NCBI RefSeq assembly: GCF_021631985.1
Contig: NZ_CP070225.1
Span: forward strand, 4,464,001 to 4,528,000
Origin: Sandaracinus amylolyticus
GTDB lineage: Bacteria; Myxococcota_A; Polyangia; Polyangiales; Sandaracinaceae
Length of the DNA: 64,000 nt
Direction: 5' to 3'
Below are positions 54,520 to 63,077 of this stretch, piece after piece (position 1 is the stretch's first letter; each line of letters opens with the position of its first letter). The position numbers were made by a program, and so were the translations under genes. The notes below the pieces were generated by a model that searched no databases, was not told where the DNA came from, and saw nothing but the letters and a program-made list of their open reading frames with translations.

Positions 54520-55296
54520 TCAATCTTGGTTGGTCGACCAATCAACTCCGTCGAACATCGCGCGCTCGTCCATCAGCGGCGTCGGATCCTGGGCGCTGTC
54601 GCGCGGATGCAGCAGGCGGAAGTAGACGGTCTCGCGGGTTCGTAGCGCGAGGTTGTCGGACGCGCCGTGCGCGAGGAGATGATGCGCGAGCACGACGTCG
54701 CCGGGCTCGACCTCGATCTGGCGCGGCGGGCCGACCTCTTCGGCGCGGATGCGATCGAGCAGGGCCTCGGCGCCGTGCGTCGCGAGGAACGCGGGCGCGT
54801 CGAGCGCGCGCAGCATCCGCGCGAAGTGGCGATGGGAGCCGGGCCACACGACGAAGTTGCCGCGATCGGGACCGCGAAGCGGGGTGAGATACACGCCGCA
54901 GAGCAGCGTGTGTCGGTGCACGGTGCCGCGCGGGACGTTGTTGAGCGCGGTGGGAAAGCCGTCGAGGTGGAACCCGTGGCGTGCGTCGATGCGCGCGCGC
55001 TCCGGGAAGCGCAGCGCGATCTGACCGCTCTTCGCGCGCGGTGCTTCGGGGACGCCGAAGAGCGCGGCGATCGCGGGGTACGCGGGCTCGAGCAGTCCGA
55101 CGATCTCGGGGTCGCGGGTGATCGAGGGGCAGAACGTGCTCGCGAGGAAGCGCGGCAGCTCGCCGATCGACTCGTCGCGCTCGAGCGCCTCGGCGATGCG
55201 ATCGCGCGCGGCTCGGACGCGCTCGGCGGGGACGCAGGCGCGCAACACGATGTAGCCATCGCGCGCGAACGCGGTCCGCTGCTCGTCGGTGATCAC
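54520..55296 (-). CDS. Phytanoyl-CoA dioxygenase (PhyH) family Fe(II)/2-oxoglutarate oxygenase
   Basis: A 258-residue non-heme iron oxygenase. The iron motif His-x-Asp is HLDGF (GFHLDGFPTAL), the distal His is in LAHHLLAHGAS, and Arg in LRTRETVYFRLL is the 2-oxoglutarate partner. Substrate unknown. The GTG at 55296 forms a GTGA overlap with the upstream beta-lactamase-like gene, so the two are translationally coupled. Frame further upstream is shadow of that gene. Confidence 0.85.
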   Translation of the reverse strand: MITDEQRTAFARDGYIVLRACVPAERVRAARDRIAEALERDESIGELPRFLASTFCPSITRDPEIVGLLEPAYPAIAALFGVPEAPRAKSGQIALRFPERARIDARHGFHLDGFPTALNNVPRGTVHRHTLLCGVYLTPLRGPDRGNFVVWPGSHRHFARMLRALDAPAFLATHGAEALLDRIRAEEVGPPRQIEVEPGDVVLAHHLLAHGASDNLALRTRETVYFRLLHPRDSAQDPTPLMDERAMFDGVDWSTNQD

Positions 55297-56504
55297 TCGC
55301 GCACCAGCGTGTCGGCCTCGGTGTCGAGGCGCAGCACGATCTCGCGCAGCGCGTCGGCGCCCTCGCGCATGCCGAGCCGCGAGCGGATGTACGCGTCGCT
55401 GTTGGTGAGCACGATGATGCTCACGCCGTCGTCGCCGACGTAGAGCAGCGTCGCGCCGCCGTTCGTCGCGCCGGAGTGGTGCATGTACGCGCGGCCGCGG
55501 ATCGTCTCGATCTCCCACGCGAGCGCGCGATCGCCGGCGATCTCGGGGAAGGGGACGCGGCGCATCTCGGTCGCGAGCTCCGCGCTCAGCACGCGCGTGC
55601 CGTCGATCTCGAGGCCGCGTGACACCGCGCGGGCGTAGCGCGCCATGTGCGCGATCGACGCGCGCATCGAGCTCGCCGGATAGAACGCGTAGCCGCCGTG
55701 TTGGAGCGCGGTGAAGCCGCGTCGCTCGCTCCACGCGTACGGCGTCGCGATCAGCGAGACGTCGACGTCGGCGAGGAACCAGCCCGCGCCGTCGAGCCCG
55801 AACGGATCGAGCAGGCGCGCGTCGCTGCGCGCGCGGAAGTCCTGCTGGGTGATCGCCTCGACGAGCGCGCCGAGCACGGCGAAGCCGGCGTTGGTGTACT
55901 CGTATCGAGTGCCGGGGCGCGTGCTCCAGTGATCGGCGACGGCGACGTAGTCGCGCACGAAGTCGGAGAGCGCGATGTCGGGATCGGTGCCTGCGGTCGA
56001 CGCCATGCCGAGCACGGTGAGCTGATCGCGGAGGCCCGACGTGTGCGTGAGCAGCATGCGCGCGGTGACGGGCACGTCGGGGAACGCGGGGTTGCGCACC
56101 GCGTACGGGAGGTCGTCGTCGAGCGGCGCATCGAGATCGAGGAGGCCGTCCTCGACGAGCTGCACCACGAGGATCCCGGTGAACGTCTTCGAGATCGACG
56201 CGAGCACGAAGAGCGTGTCCTCGGCGACGGGAATGCCCTCGCTCGCTTCACCGCGCAGCAGCGTGAGCGCAGTGCCGTCGCGCGTGGTGATCGCAGCAGC
56301 GAGGCCGCGGATGCCGCCGGCGCGCATGTGCCAGTCGACGAAGCCCTCGAGATCGGCGGGCGGCGGGCCGCCGTCGAAGGGCGTCGCGTCGATCGCGGGC
56401 GGCGTGATCGCGTCGGTCGGGACCGATGCGTCGACCGACGCGAGACCGAGGTCGCCACAGGCCGCGAGCGAGAGCGCGAGGAGCGCGACGTACGGCAGGC
56501 GCAT
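55293..56504 (-). CDS. Beta-lactamase-fold serine hydrolase lipoprotein (class C type)
   Basis: A 403-residue exported protein: lipoprotein signal (LLALSLAACG, Cys 16), a Pro/Asp linker, and a penicillin-binding-protein/class C-like domain. Active-site motifs are SISK (Ser103, Lys106), YxN in YEYTNAG and HSG in YMHHSGATNG (in place of KTG). These enzymes are often esterases, D-aminopeptidases or peptidoglycan-related rather than true lactamases. It is probably in the same transcript as the PhyH gene. Confidence 0.85.
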   Translation of the reverse strand: MRLPYVALLALSLAACGDLGLASVDASVPTDAITPPAIDATPFDGGPPPADLEGFVDWHMRAGGIRGLAAAITTRDGTALTLLRGEASEGIPVAEDTLFVLASISKTFTGILVVQLVEDGLLDLDAPLDDDLPYAVRNPAFPDVPVTARMLLTHTSGLRDQLTVLGMASTAGTDPDIALSDFVRDYVAVADHWSTRPGTRYEYTNAGFAVLGALVEAITQQDFRARSDARLLDPFGLDGAGWFLADVDVSLIATPYAWSERRGFTALQHGGYAFYPASSMRASIAHMARYARAVSRGLEIDGTRVLSAELATEMRRVPFPEIAGDRALAWEIETIRGRAYMHHSGATNGGATLLYVGDDGVSIIVLTNSDAYIRSRLGMREGADALREIVLRLDTEADTLVRE

Positions 56505-56571
56505 GCGAGCACGAGGATAACGCGTTCACGCGCGTGCTCGCGCGGGGCCCGCTCGAACGGAGGGGAGCGGG

Positions 56572-58500
56572 CTACCAGCCCTCGTTGCCGGTGCCGCGCT
56601 CGATCGTGAATTGCCCGGCGGGGCCCTCGTGCAGGAGTCCCCCGGCGGACGCGTCGCGCACCACGACCTCGCTCAGCGAGAGGCGGCCGCGCGCATCGCC
56701 GCGCACGTGGATGCCGTGGCGCGCGGGCGAGCTGATCGTGACGCGCGACATCGATGCCTGCGCGATGCGGCTCGCGTCGGCGCCCCACGACTGCAGGTCG
56801 AGCCCGAAGTAGCTGGGATCCTCGATGTCGATGTCCTCGACGACGATCTGGTTCAGATCGACCTGGAACGAGAAGAGCTTGAGCGCGCCGTGCTCTTGTC
56901 CGAACGAGACGCCGCCCGCGCGCAGCAGCGTGTTGCGCGCGACGCGGGTGGTGCCGCCGAACGCGTGCTGCGGATACGGGCCGCCGACCTGGATGCCGGG
57001 GAACGTCAGCGTGTCGGTGCAGACGTTGTCCTCGATGCGGTTGTCCGCGCCGCCGTAGATCGCGAAACAGTTGGCGCGCCACGGGAGCTGCGCGGTGTTG
57101 CGATGGAACACGTTGTTCGTCGCGACGGCGCCCGGCGCGGTGTAGGCCCACACCGCGAGCGAGTCGTCGCCGGTGTAGCGGAGGTGCGTGTTCACGACCT
57201 CGGAGTTGCTGGTGCCGTTGCAGAAGTTGACGCCGTCTGCGTAGGTGTTGCGAATGCGGCAGTCGGAGATGACGAGGCCATTCGTCGGACCATTCGGAGG
57301 GCTGTCGAGCCCGACCCAATAACCGACCTCGACGTGCTCGATCCAGATGCGATCGAGCCGTGAGCCGGTGCCGGCGCTGCCGTTGAATCCATTGCTGCGC
57401 TTCTGTCCGTCGCGAACGCGGGTGTCGCCGAAGAGCGCGAAGTCGGAGAAGACGCAGTCGTTGCCCGCGCAGTAGAAGCGCGCGCCCGAGCCGTGGATCG
57501 TGGAGTGCCACATGCCGGCGCCGCGGATCGTGTTGCGGTCGGTGAAGAAGCCCATGTCCCGCGCGGGCGCGTACGAGGTCTCGAACGTGCCCGCGGGGAT
57601 CCACACGCCGCGCGACTCGGCGCGGCCGCGGTCGAGGCACGTCTGGATCGCGTTGCCGTCGTCGGTCGCGTCGTTCGGGGTCGCGCCGCAGTCGTCGACG
57701 ATGGAGAGGAATCCGTCGGGGCGCGGGAGCGGATCGGGAGCGAGCTCGAGATCGACGAGATCGATGACGTAGTAGTCGGCGGCGTTGTCGGCATCCATCT
57801 GGATGCGCACCGTCGCGCCCGCGGGGATGTCGCCGATCAGCGCGCGCGACTCGTCGTAGAAGTGGAACGGAGTGCCGCGCGCAGGGTCGTCGGTGGGGTG
57901 ATTGGGCCCGCCGTTGAGCCATGAATTCAGATCGTAGAACCACGCATATCGCGACGTGACGGGCAGTCGGTGGCGAAGGGTGCCATTCACGTAGACGTTG
58001 ATCGTGGAGTCGATTCCACCGCCGCCGGGCGCGTCGGGGATCGAATATCGGACGACGATCGAATTCGCGCGGCGTGCAGCGGTGAGCTCGACGTAGTCGC
58101 CGGGGTCGTCGAGACGGACTGCGCGCCTGCCGGAGGACTCGGCCTCGACGGTGCCGACCTCGCGGCGATCCTCGAGCACCGTCGCGTTCGTGCGGCCCGC
58201 CTCCGCTTCGTACTCGTCCCAGGGCACCGTCGCGCCGCGATCCGCGGGCGGGACCACCGGGCCGCCGCCGTCGGGATCGAGCGGCGTGCCGCCGTCGGTG
58301 TCGTCGGGCGTGCTCGCGTCGTCGTCGATCGGCGCCGGGCCTCCGTCGGTGCCGGGCGGGACGGTGCGTCCGCCGTCGACACGCGGCCCGACGAGACCGC
58401 CGGCGTCGGTGCGCTCGACGTCGCCGATGTTTCCTGGAGCGCACGCGATCGAGGTCCCGAGCAGCGCGAGCACGAGCAGGTGGCGCATCGGCGCGGCCAT
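56572..58500 (-). CDS. Secreted CBM6-type plus right-handed beta-helix protein, possible glycanase (GH87-like)
   Basis: A 642-residue lipoprotein: signal peptide with LLGTSIAC (Cys near 16), Asp/Gly/Pro linker with poly-Asp/Gly (to about 90), a carbohydrate-binding-like beta sandwich (about 95-250, starting YEAEAGRTNATVLEDR) and a parallel beta helix (about 260-642) made of short repeats with N-x-I/V and D/N-G turns (VFSDFALFGDTRVRDGQKRS). The combination recalls mycodextranase/alpha-1,3-glucanase (GH87) or other pectate-lyase-like glycanases. Catalytic Asp candidates are in TYADGVNF and RYTGDDSLAVW. Function on extracellular polysaccharide is inference. ATG 58500 is the chosen start; ATG 58488 also suits the signal peptide. 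Confidence 0.75.
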   Translation of the reverse strand: MAAPMRHLLVLALLGTSIACAPGNIGDVERTDAGGLVGPRVDGGRTVPPGTDGGPAPIDDDASTPDDTDGGTPLDPDGGGPVVPPADRGATVPWDEYEAEAGRTNATVLEDRREVGTVEAESSGRRAVRLDDPGDYVELTAARRANSIVVRYSIPDAPGGGGIDSTINVYVNGTLRHRLPVTSRYAWFYDLNSWLNGGPNHPTDDPARGTPFHFYDESRALIGDIPAGATVRIQMDADNAADYYVIDLVDLELAPDPLPRPDGFLSIVDDCGATPNDATDDGNAIQTCLDRGRAESRGVWIPAGTFETSYAPARDMGFFTDRNTIRGAGMWHSTIHGSGARFYCAGNDCVFSDFALFGDTRVRDGQKRSNGFNGSAGTGSRLDRIWIEHVEVGYWVGLDSPPNGPTNGLVISDCRIRNTYADGVNFCNGTSNSEVVNTHLRYTGDDSLAVWAYTAPGAVATNNVFHRNTAQLPWRANCFAIYGGADNRIEDNVCTDTLTFPGIQVGGPYPQHAFGGTTRVARNTLLRAGGVSFGQEHGALKLFSFQVDLNQIVVEDIDIEDPSYFGLDLQSWGADASRIAQASMSRVTISSPARHGIHVRGDARGRLSLSEVVVRDASAGGLLHEGPAGQFTIERGTGNEGW

Positions 58501-58555
58501 TTGCAAGGGCGCGTCCAACCCGTGCAGCCGCAAGGATCCACGAAAATCGCGCGGT

Positions 58556-58589
58556 GCGGAGCGTGCGCCGCGCATGCGGAGCGCTCCGC
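58556..58589 (-). terminator. Hairpin after the LytT-like regulator gene
   Basis: GCGGAGCG (58556-58563) pairs with CGCTCCGC (58582-58589), and a nested 14-bp perfect palindrome GCGGAGCGCTCCGC covers 58576-58589. It starts 27 nt beyond the regulator stop at 58616. Confidence 0.4.
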
Positions 58590-58615
58590 GCTCCACACGT
58601 TGGAGCCCAGAGGCC

Positions 58616-59371
58616 TCAGCCCGCGATCGGGATCAGATCGCGGAGCAGGCGCGCACGCTCGCGCGCGAGTGGGATGCGCGGCTTCTCGGGATGGCTGAGC
58701 GTGAGCTCGAACGTGCCCGCGCCGCTCGGCTCCATCGCGGCGATGCGATCGAGGCGCACGAGGAAGCCGCGGTGCGATCGGAAGAACACTCCGTCGGGCA
58801 GGCGCTGCTCGAGCGCGGAGAGCGTGAGATCGAGCGCGTAGCGATCGTTCTCGGTCACTGCCCAGACGAGCTCGTCCTTCACTTCGAACCACACGACGTC
58901 GTGGATGTCGACGACGACGTACGCGCCGCGACGGCGCACCGCGAGGCGCGTGAGCGTCGCGCCCTCGCGCGGCGGTGGCTCGCTGGGGCTCGGACCTTCG
59001 GCGATGCGCGCGCGCACCCGATCGATCGCCTTGCGCACGCGGTCGAGGCGCGCCGGCTTGAGGAGGTAGTCGACGACGCCGACCTCGAAGCCGCGCAGCG
59101 CGCCGTCGTCGTGCGCCGAGACCATCACGATCGCGGTGCTGGGACGACGCGCGATCACCGCCTCGGCGAGCGCGAGCCCGTCGGGGCCGGGCATGCGGAG
59201 ATCCGCGAACACCACGTCGGGCGCGTGCTCGCTCAGGAGCGCGAGCGCCTTCGCGCTGCTCTCGGCCTGCGCGACGACCTCGACACCGCCGATCTGCTCG
59301 AGCGTGAACACGAGCTCGTCGCGGGCGAGCGGCTCGTCGTCGACCACCAGTGCGCGGATCGTCGTGCTCAT
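58616..59371 (-). CDS. LytTR-type response regulator
   Basis: A 251-residue regulator: receiver domain (about 5-118; phospho-acceptor Asp near 57 in VVFADLRMPG, Lys in LLKPARLDRV) and a LytTR DNA-binding domain (about 145-245, VDIHDVVWFEVKDELVWAV and FFRSHRGFLVRLDRIAAM). Paired with the histidine kinase gene upstream by an ATGA overlap. Probably activates genes for envelope or extracellular processes in response to that sensor. Confidence 0.93.
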   Translation of the reverse strand: MSTTIRALVVDDEPLARDELVFTLEQIGGVEVVAQAESSAKALALLSEHAPDVVFADLRMPGPDGLALAEAVIARRPSTAIVMVSAHDDGALRGFEVGVVDYLLKPARLDRVRKAIDRVRARIAEGPSPSEPPPREGATLTRLAVRRRGAYVVVDIHDVVWFEVKDELVWAVTENDRYALDLTLSALEQRLPDGVFFRSHRGFLVRLDRIAAMEPSGAGTFELTLSHPEKPRIPLARERARLLRDLIPIAG

Positions 59372-60642
59372 GACGCATTCGCCCTTTCCTCGATCGATGC
59401 GAGCACCCGAGACCCGCTGGACGTAGTCTGCGCTTCGAGCGGCAATCTCACGCACGCGCGCGCGCCGGTCGCACCGACGTCGAGATCGATCGCGGCGCGA
59501 TCGCCGAAGAGACGGCCGAGGCGCTCGCGCAGCGTCGCCAGCGCGATGCCGCTGCCCTTCTCGTTGGCGGGCACGGGGTCGCCCTCGCACGCGTCCTCGA
59601 CCTCGATGACGAGCGAGTCGCCGTCCTCGTGGGCGCCGATGCGGATCGTGCCCGCTCCGCTGCGTCGCGCGACCCCGTGACGCACCGCGTTCTCGACGAG
59701 CGGCTGGAGCAGGAGCGCGGGCACACGATGGGCGCGGAGCGAGGTGGGCACGTCGATGTCGATGCGCACGCGGCCTTCGCCGAGGCGCGCGCGCTCGATC
59801 GCGAGGTACGCGCTCGCGTGATCGACCTCGGCCGAGAGCGGCGCGTCGTCGGGGTGCGAGAGCAGGTAGCGATAGAGATCGGCGAGATCGCTGACGAGCT
59901 CGCGGGCGGCCTCGGGATCGCGGCGGATGGTCGCGCGGATCGCGGTGAGCGCGTTGAAGAGGAAGTGCGGCTCGAGGCGGCGGCGCAGCGCTTCGAGCGC
60001 GGCCTTGTCGGCGGCGGCGCGCGCGTGAGCGAGCGCGACGCCGCGCTCCTCGCGCGAGATCACGAGGCGCGCGACCATGACGAAGAGCGTGACGCCCGCG
60101 CCGTTGACGACGAGCTTCACGAGGTGCGCGGGCCACGCGGGCAGATATCGCTCGGCGTAGCCGAAGGCGACGAGGCCGACGCCGACCACGAAGAGGTGCA
60201 CGCCCTGCACGGCGATCGCGGTGAAGAAGACGCGCGGGCCCTCGACCCACTCGGGCCTGCGCTCGGCGACGACACCCGCGAGCACTCCGTCGACGACCGA
60301 CGCGATCAGCACGTAGGGAGCCGTCTGGGGGTCGACCTGGAACGCGTAGAAGAGACCGCCACCGAGGCCCGCGAGCAGACCTGCTTTCCAGCCACCGAGG
60401 ATCGCGGCGATCAGGATGCCGATCGCGCGCACGTTGATGTCCTCGCCCGCGACGTGGAGCCCGAGCGTCGCGCCCCACACCGAGAGCCCGAAGCCGAGGC
60501 CGACCGCGGCGAGCTTGTCGACGCGACGGCCGACGCCGAGCAGTCGATTGCGCAGCGGCGGGAAGAGAACGGCCACCAGCGCGGCGGCCGCGAGGAGCCC
60601 CATCTTCTCCGCGAGCTCGACGAGCAGCGTCGGCGGCGTCAT
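59368..60642 (-). CDS. LytS-like membrane sensor histidine kinase
   Basis: A 424-residue histidine kinase: five or six membrane helices (5TM-5TMR_LYT, about 10-200), then HisKA_3/LytS-type His box in EPHFLFNALTAIRA, and the ATPase with N-box QPLVENAVRHG and G-box GSGIALATLRERL. The phosphoacceptor His is in EPHFLFN. ATG at 60642 is chosen because the residues upstream are Arg/Pro-rich. It overlaps the LytTR gene by ATGA, so they form a two-component pair. Confidence 0.93.
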   Translation of the reverse strand: MTPPTLLVELAEKMGLLAAAALVAVLFPPLRNRLLGVGRRVDKLAAVGLGFGLSVWGATLGLHVAGEDINVRAIGILIAAILGGWKAGLLAGLGGGLFYAFQVDPQTAPYVLIASVVDGVLAGVVAERRPEWVEGPRVFFTAIAVQGVHLFVVGVGLVAFGYAERYLPAWPAHLVKLVVNGAGVTLFVMVARLVISREERGVALAHARAAADKAALEALRRRLEPHFLFNALTAIRATIRRDPEAARELVSDLADLYRYLLSHPDDAPLSAEVDHASAYLAIERARLGEGRVRIDIDVPTSLRAHRVPALLLQPLVENAVRHGVARRSGAGTIRIGAHEDGDSLVIEVEDACEGDPVPANEKGSGIALATLRERLGRLFGDRAAIDLDVGATGARACVRLPLEAQTTSSGSRVLASIEERANAS

Positions 60643-60747
60643 TCGGAGAAGAGCGTAGCAGCGGGCCGGGGCAGCGAGCCCGCCGTTCGGGCAGCTCGGG
60701 AGACCGTTCGCGCGGTGATGCGACGCGGCGCGCACCGCGCCACTCGA

Positions 60748-62568
60748 TCAGAAGCCGCAGGTGCGGCCGCGGTTCTGCTCCTCGAGGTACTGCATCAGGG
60801 GGCGGTAATACTCGAGCATCGGCTCCGCGGTGAGCTCGCGGCCGGTGTGCTCGACGAGGACTTCCTGCCAGTCGCGGCTCGCGCCGGGCGACATCACTGC
60901 GCGGAGGAAATCGCCGACCTCGCGACGACCGTAGTAGTTACAGGCGCGCGGGTCCTGCTGGAGGATGTTCCGGCAGATGTGATCGTGGAGCTGATAGAGC
61001 ACCACGTTCGCGAGCGCGTAGTCGTAGTACTGTCCGGGATCGTCGTTGATGTGCGTCTTGGTGCAGGCGTCGCAGCCCTCGGCGGGGCGCTCGCTCGGCG
61101 GCGCGATGCCCTGGAAGCGCGCGACGTGCTCCCACCAGCGGCGGTTGATCTCCTCGGGCGGCAGCTCGCCGGCGTAGAGATCGCGCTCGAAGTGGCTCAT
61201 CACGCCCGCCGACCACGGCAGGAACGTGATCGGGCCGGTGAGCGCCGAGTCGAGCAGCCAGCGCATCTCGTCGATCTCCTGCCCTTCGGGCAAGAGACCG
61301 ATCTCGCGCAGATAGGGCTCTTGCGACGCGGCGAGCGAGATCAGATCGCCGATTCCCTCGTGGTAGCTGCGATTGGCACCCTCGCGTAGCAGATAAGGCA
61401 CCTCGGGGCGCGAATACGAGATGTAGTAATAGATGTGCCCGAGCTCGTGGTGCGTCGTCGTGAACCACTCCCACGTCGGCTCGACGCTCATCAGCGAGCG
61501 CACGTCGCTCTGCAGATCGACGTGCCACGCGCTCGCGTGCGCGTTCTTCCGACGGGTCTCGCCCTCCGGCACCGGATAGAGATCGCTCTGCTCCCAGAAC
61601 GACTGCGGCAGGCTCGGGAAGCCCATCGAGACGTAGAAGCGCTCGGCCTGCTGCACGACCCACTCGGGCTCGCGCGACGACACCAGCGAGTCCATGTCGA
61701 CGCCCTCGACCAGGCCGGGCCAGCTCTGGCCCCATCGATTGCCGAGCCAGTGCGCGGGAATCAGCGTCGGGACCTCGCTCTGGCCGTATCGCTGCGCGAG
61801 CTCGTGGCGCGCCCAGCACTGGAGCTGCACGTAGAGCGGGCGCACTTCCTCCACGAGGCGGTCGAGCAGCGCCATCATCTGCTCGGTCGTGAGCGAGTAG
61901 TTGTCGACCTGGAACGCGAAGAAGTCGCGATATCCCATCTCGCGCGCGACGCCGTTGCGCAGCCCGCGCAATTCGACGAGACCGTCGCGGAGAACGGCGC
62001 CGACTTCCTTGCTCGACTGCCACGCTCGAAGGCGCTCCTCGAGATTGGTGGACGTCTGCAGCACACGATCGAGATCGTTCGTCGTGACCGGCTGCGTGCA
62101 GGTGTCGCCCTCGCGCGCGAGGCAGAACTGGAATCCGTCGAGCCGCGCGCTCTGCTGCGCCTCGGCGGCGACGCGCGCACGCGCGAGATCGGGACGCGTC
62201 TGGGGCGCGGACGCTGCGAGATAGAGCATCTGCCGCAGCTGGCGCACGGTCAGCGGATCGAGCTGGTCCTGCTGCTCGAGCAGTGCGCGCGCGCGGCGGA
62301 TGACCTCGGCGTTGCCCGCGAACGCGGCGAACGCCGTGTCCGCGCCGGTGCGCTGGCCCGTGTGCTCCTCGGAGACGTCGGTCGCCGCGACCCACGCGGC
62401 GCGCGCCGACTCGGTGTAGAGCGCGACGTAGATCGGATCGTAGAGCGCGAGCAGCTCGTCGGCCTGCGCCTGGGGCGAGAGGTCGGCCGCGCTGCGTGGG
62501 GCGGGGGCGCTGCCGGCGCACGCGACGCTCGCGAGCGCCGCGATCACTGCGAAGAATCGTGAACGCAT
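60748..62568 (-). CDS. M2-family peptidyl-dipeptidase (angiotensin-converting-enzyme-like)
   Basis: A 606-residue lipoprotein-type metallopeptidase: signal with VACAG (Cys around 17), then the M2 fold of all-helical type. The zinc site is HHELGH (His374, Glu375, His378), and the third ligand is Glu404 in YHEGIGD, matching the ACE plan HExxH ... E. It should release dipeptides from the C-terminus of peptides. ATG 62568 is preferred over TTG 62586. ACE homologues are uncommon in bacteria, and this one has a divergent C-terminal region with several Cys pairs (EGCDACTK, HICRNILQQDPRACN). Confidence 0.93.
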   Translation of the reverse strand: MRSRFFAVIAALASVACAGSAPAPRSAADLSPQAQADELLALYDPIYVALYTESARAAWVAATDVSEEHTGQRTGADTAFAAFAGNAEVIRRARALLEQQDQLDPLTVRQLRQMLYLAASAPQTRPDLARARVAAEAQQSARLDGFQFCLAREGDTCTQPVTTNDLDRVLQTSTNLEERLRAWQSSKEVGAVLRDGLVELRGLRNGVAREMGYRDFFAFQVDNYSLTTEQMMALLDRLVEEVRPLYVQLQCWARHELAQRYGQSEVPTLIPAHWLGNRWGQSWPGLVEGVDMDSLVSSREPEWVVQQAERFYVSMGFPSLPQSFWEQSDLYPVPEGETRRKNAHASAWHVDLQSDVRSLMSVEPTWEWFTTTHHELGHIYYYISYSRPEVPYLLREGANRSYHEGIGDLISLAASQEPYLREIGLLPEGQEIDEMRWLLDSALTGPITFLPWSAGVMSHFERDLYAGELPPEEINRRWWEHVARFQGIAPPSERPAEGCDACTKTHINDDPGQYYDYALANVVLYQLHDHICRNILQQDPRACNYYGRREVGDFLRAVMSPGASRDWQEVLVEHTGRELTAEPMLEYYRPLMQYLEEQNRGRTCGF

Positions 62569-62639
62569 GGCGCGCGAACTTGCCAACGCAGGATGGTGAA
62601 GACAAGCACTGCGGGATTTTCTGCCACGGGGTGTGAGAG

Positions 62640-63008
62640 ATGCCGCGCGACGTGCTCGACGAGTCGAAGATCCATCCTGCAGTCCGCGAGAAGATCGCGA
62701 CGCATCACCGCGACATCGTCGACGAGGTGAAGGCCGCCGTCGCGAAGCACGACGTGGTGGTGGTCGGGATGTCGCAGAACCCGAACCCGCGGCGCGCGCG
62801 TGCGCTGCTCAAGAAGCTCGGGATCGAGCACGAGTACCTCGGCTACGGCAGCTATCTCTCGCTCTGGCGCCGCCGCAACGCGCTGAAGATGTGGACCGGC
62901 TGGCCCACGTTCCCGATGGTGTTCGTGAAGGGCACGCTCGTCGGCGGGGCCGACGATCTCGAGAAGCTCGCGGAGAGCGGCGAGCTCGCGAAGATGCTCG
63001 GGCGCTGA
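62640..63008 (+). CDS. Glutaredoxin-fold protein lacking all cysteines
   Basis: A 122-residue protein with monothiol-glutaredoxin plan: active-site loop position reads GMSQNPNPRRARALL in place of the P-x-C-G-F-S motif, then the cis-Pro WPTFPMVFVKG and GGADDL as in CGFS glutaredoxins. No Cys is present anywhere, so neither redox chemistry nor [2Fe-2S] binding by the usual route is possible. The N-terminal 25 residues are an extra helix. Perhaps it binds glutathione or a partner without catalysis. Encoded divergently from the M2 peptidase and 69 bp before lhr. Confidence 0.75.
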   Translation: MPRDVLDESKIHPAVREKIATHHRDIVDEVKAAVAKHDVVVVGMSQNPNPRRARALLKKLGIEHEYLGYGSYLSLWRRRNALKMWTGWPTFPMVFVKGTLVGGADDLEKLAESGELAKMLGR

Positions 63009-63039
63009 AGAGCCCGGACGCTCTCGTGCGAGCCCTGCG

Positions 63040-63074
63040 CTGAACACAGCGCTGAACACTGGTATGGTGTTCAG
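63040..63074 (+). promoter_or_regulatory. Palindromic operator over the lhr promoter
   Basis: CTGAACAC occurs at 63040-63047 and 63052-63059, and its reverse complement GTGTTCAG at 63067-63074. The second and third copies form an exact 8-bp inverted repeat with a 7-bp spacer. A possible -10 TATGGT (63063-63068) lies in that spacer and a -35-like CTGAAC 17 bp before it lies on the first copy. The lhr start codon is 3 nt after the palindrome, so a bound repressor would block the promoter and the mRNA would be nearly leaderless. The GTTCAG half-site recalls the LexA box described in Myxococcus, but the match to the full consensus is partial. Confidence 0.55.
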
Positions 63075-63077
63075 TCC

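Noticed and set aside
55751-58444. An 897-codon leftward open frame over the beta-helix gene
   Set aside because: Out of frame with the signal peptide, CBM-like and beta-helix sequence of the true gene; Arg/His-rich composition.
63040-63074. A confirmed LexA box before lhr
   Set aside because: Only the GTTCAG half matches the described Myxococcus consensus well, so the site is reported as a palindrome and not as a proven LexA site.
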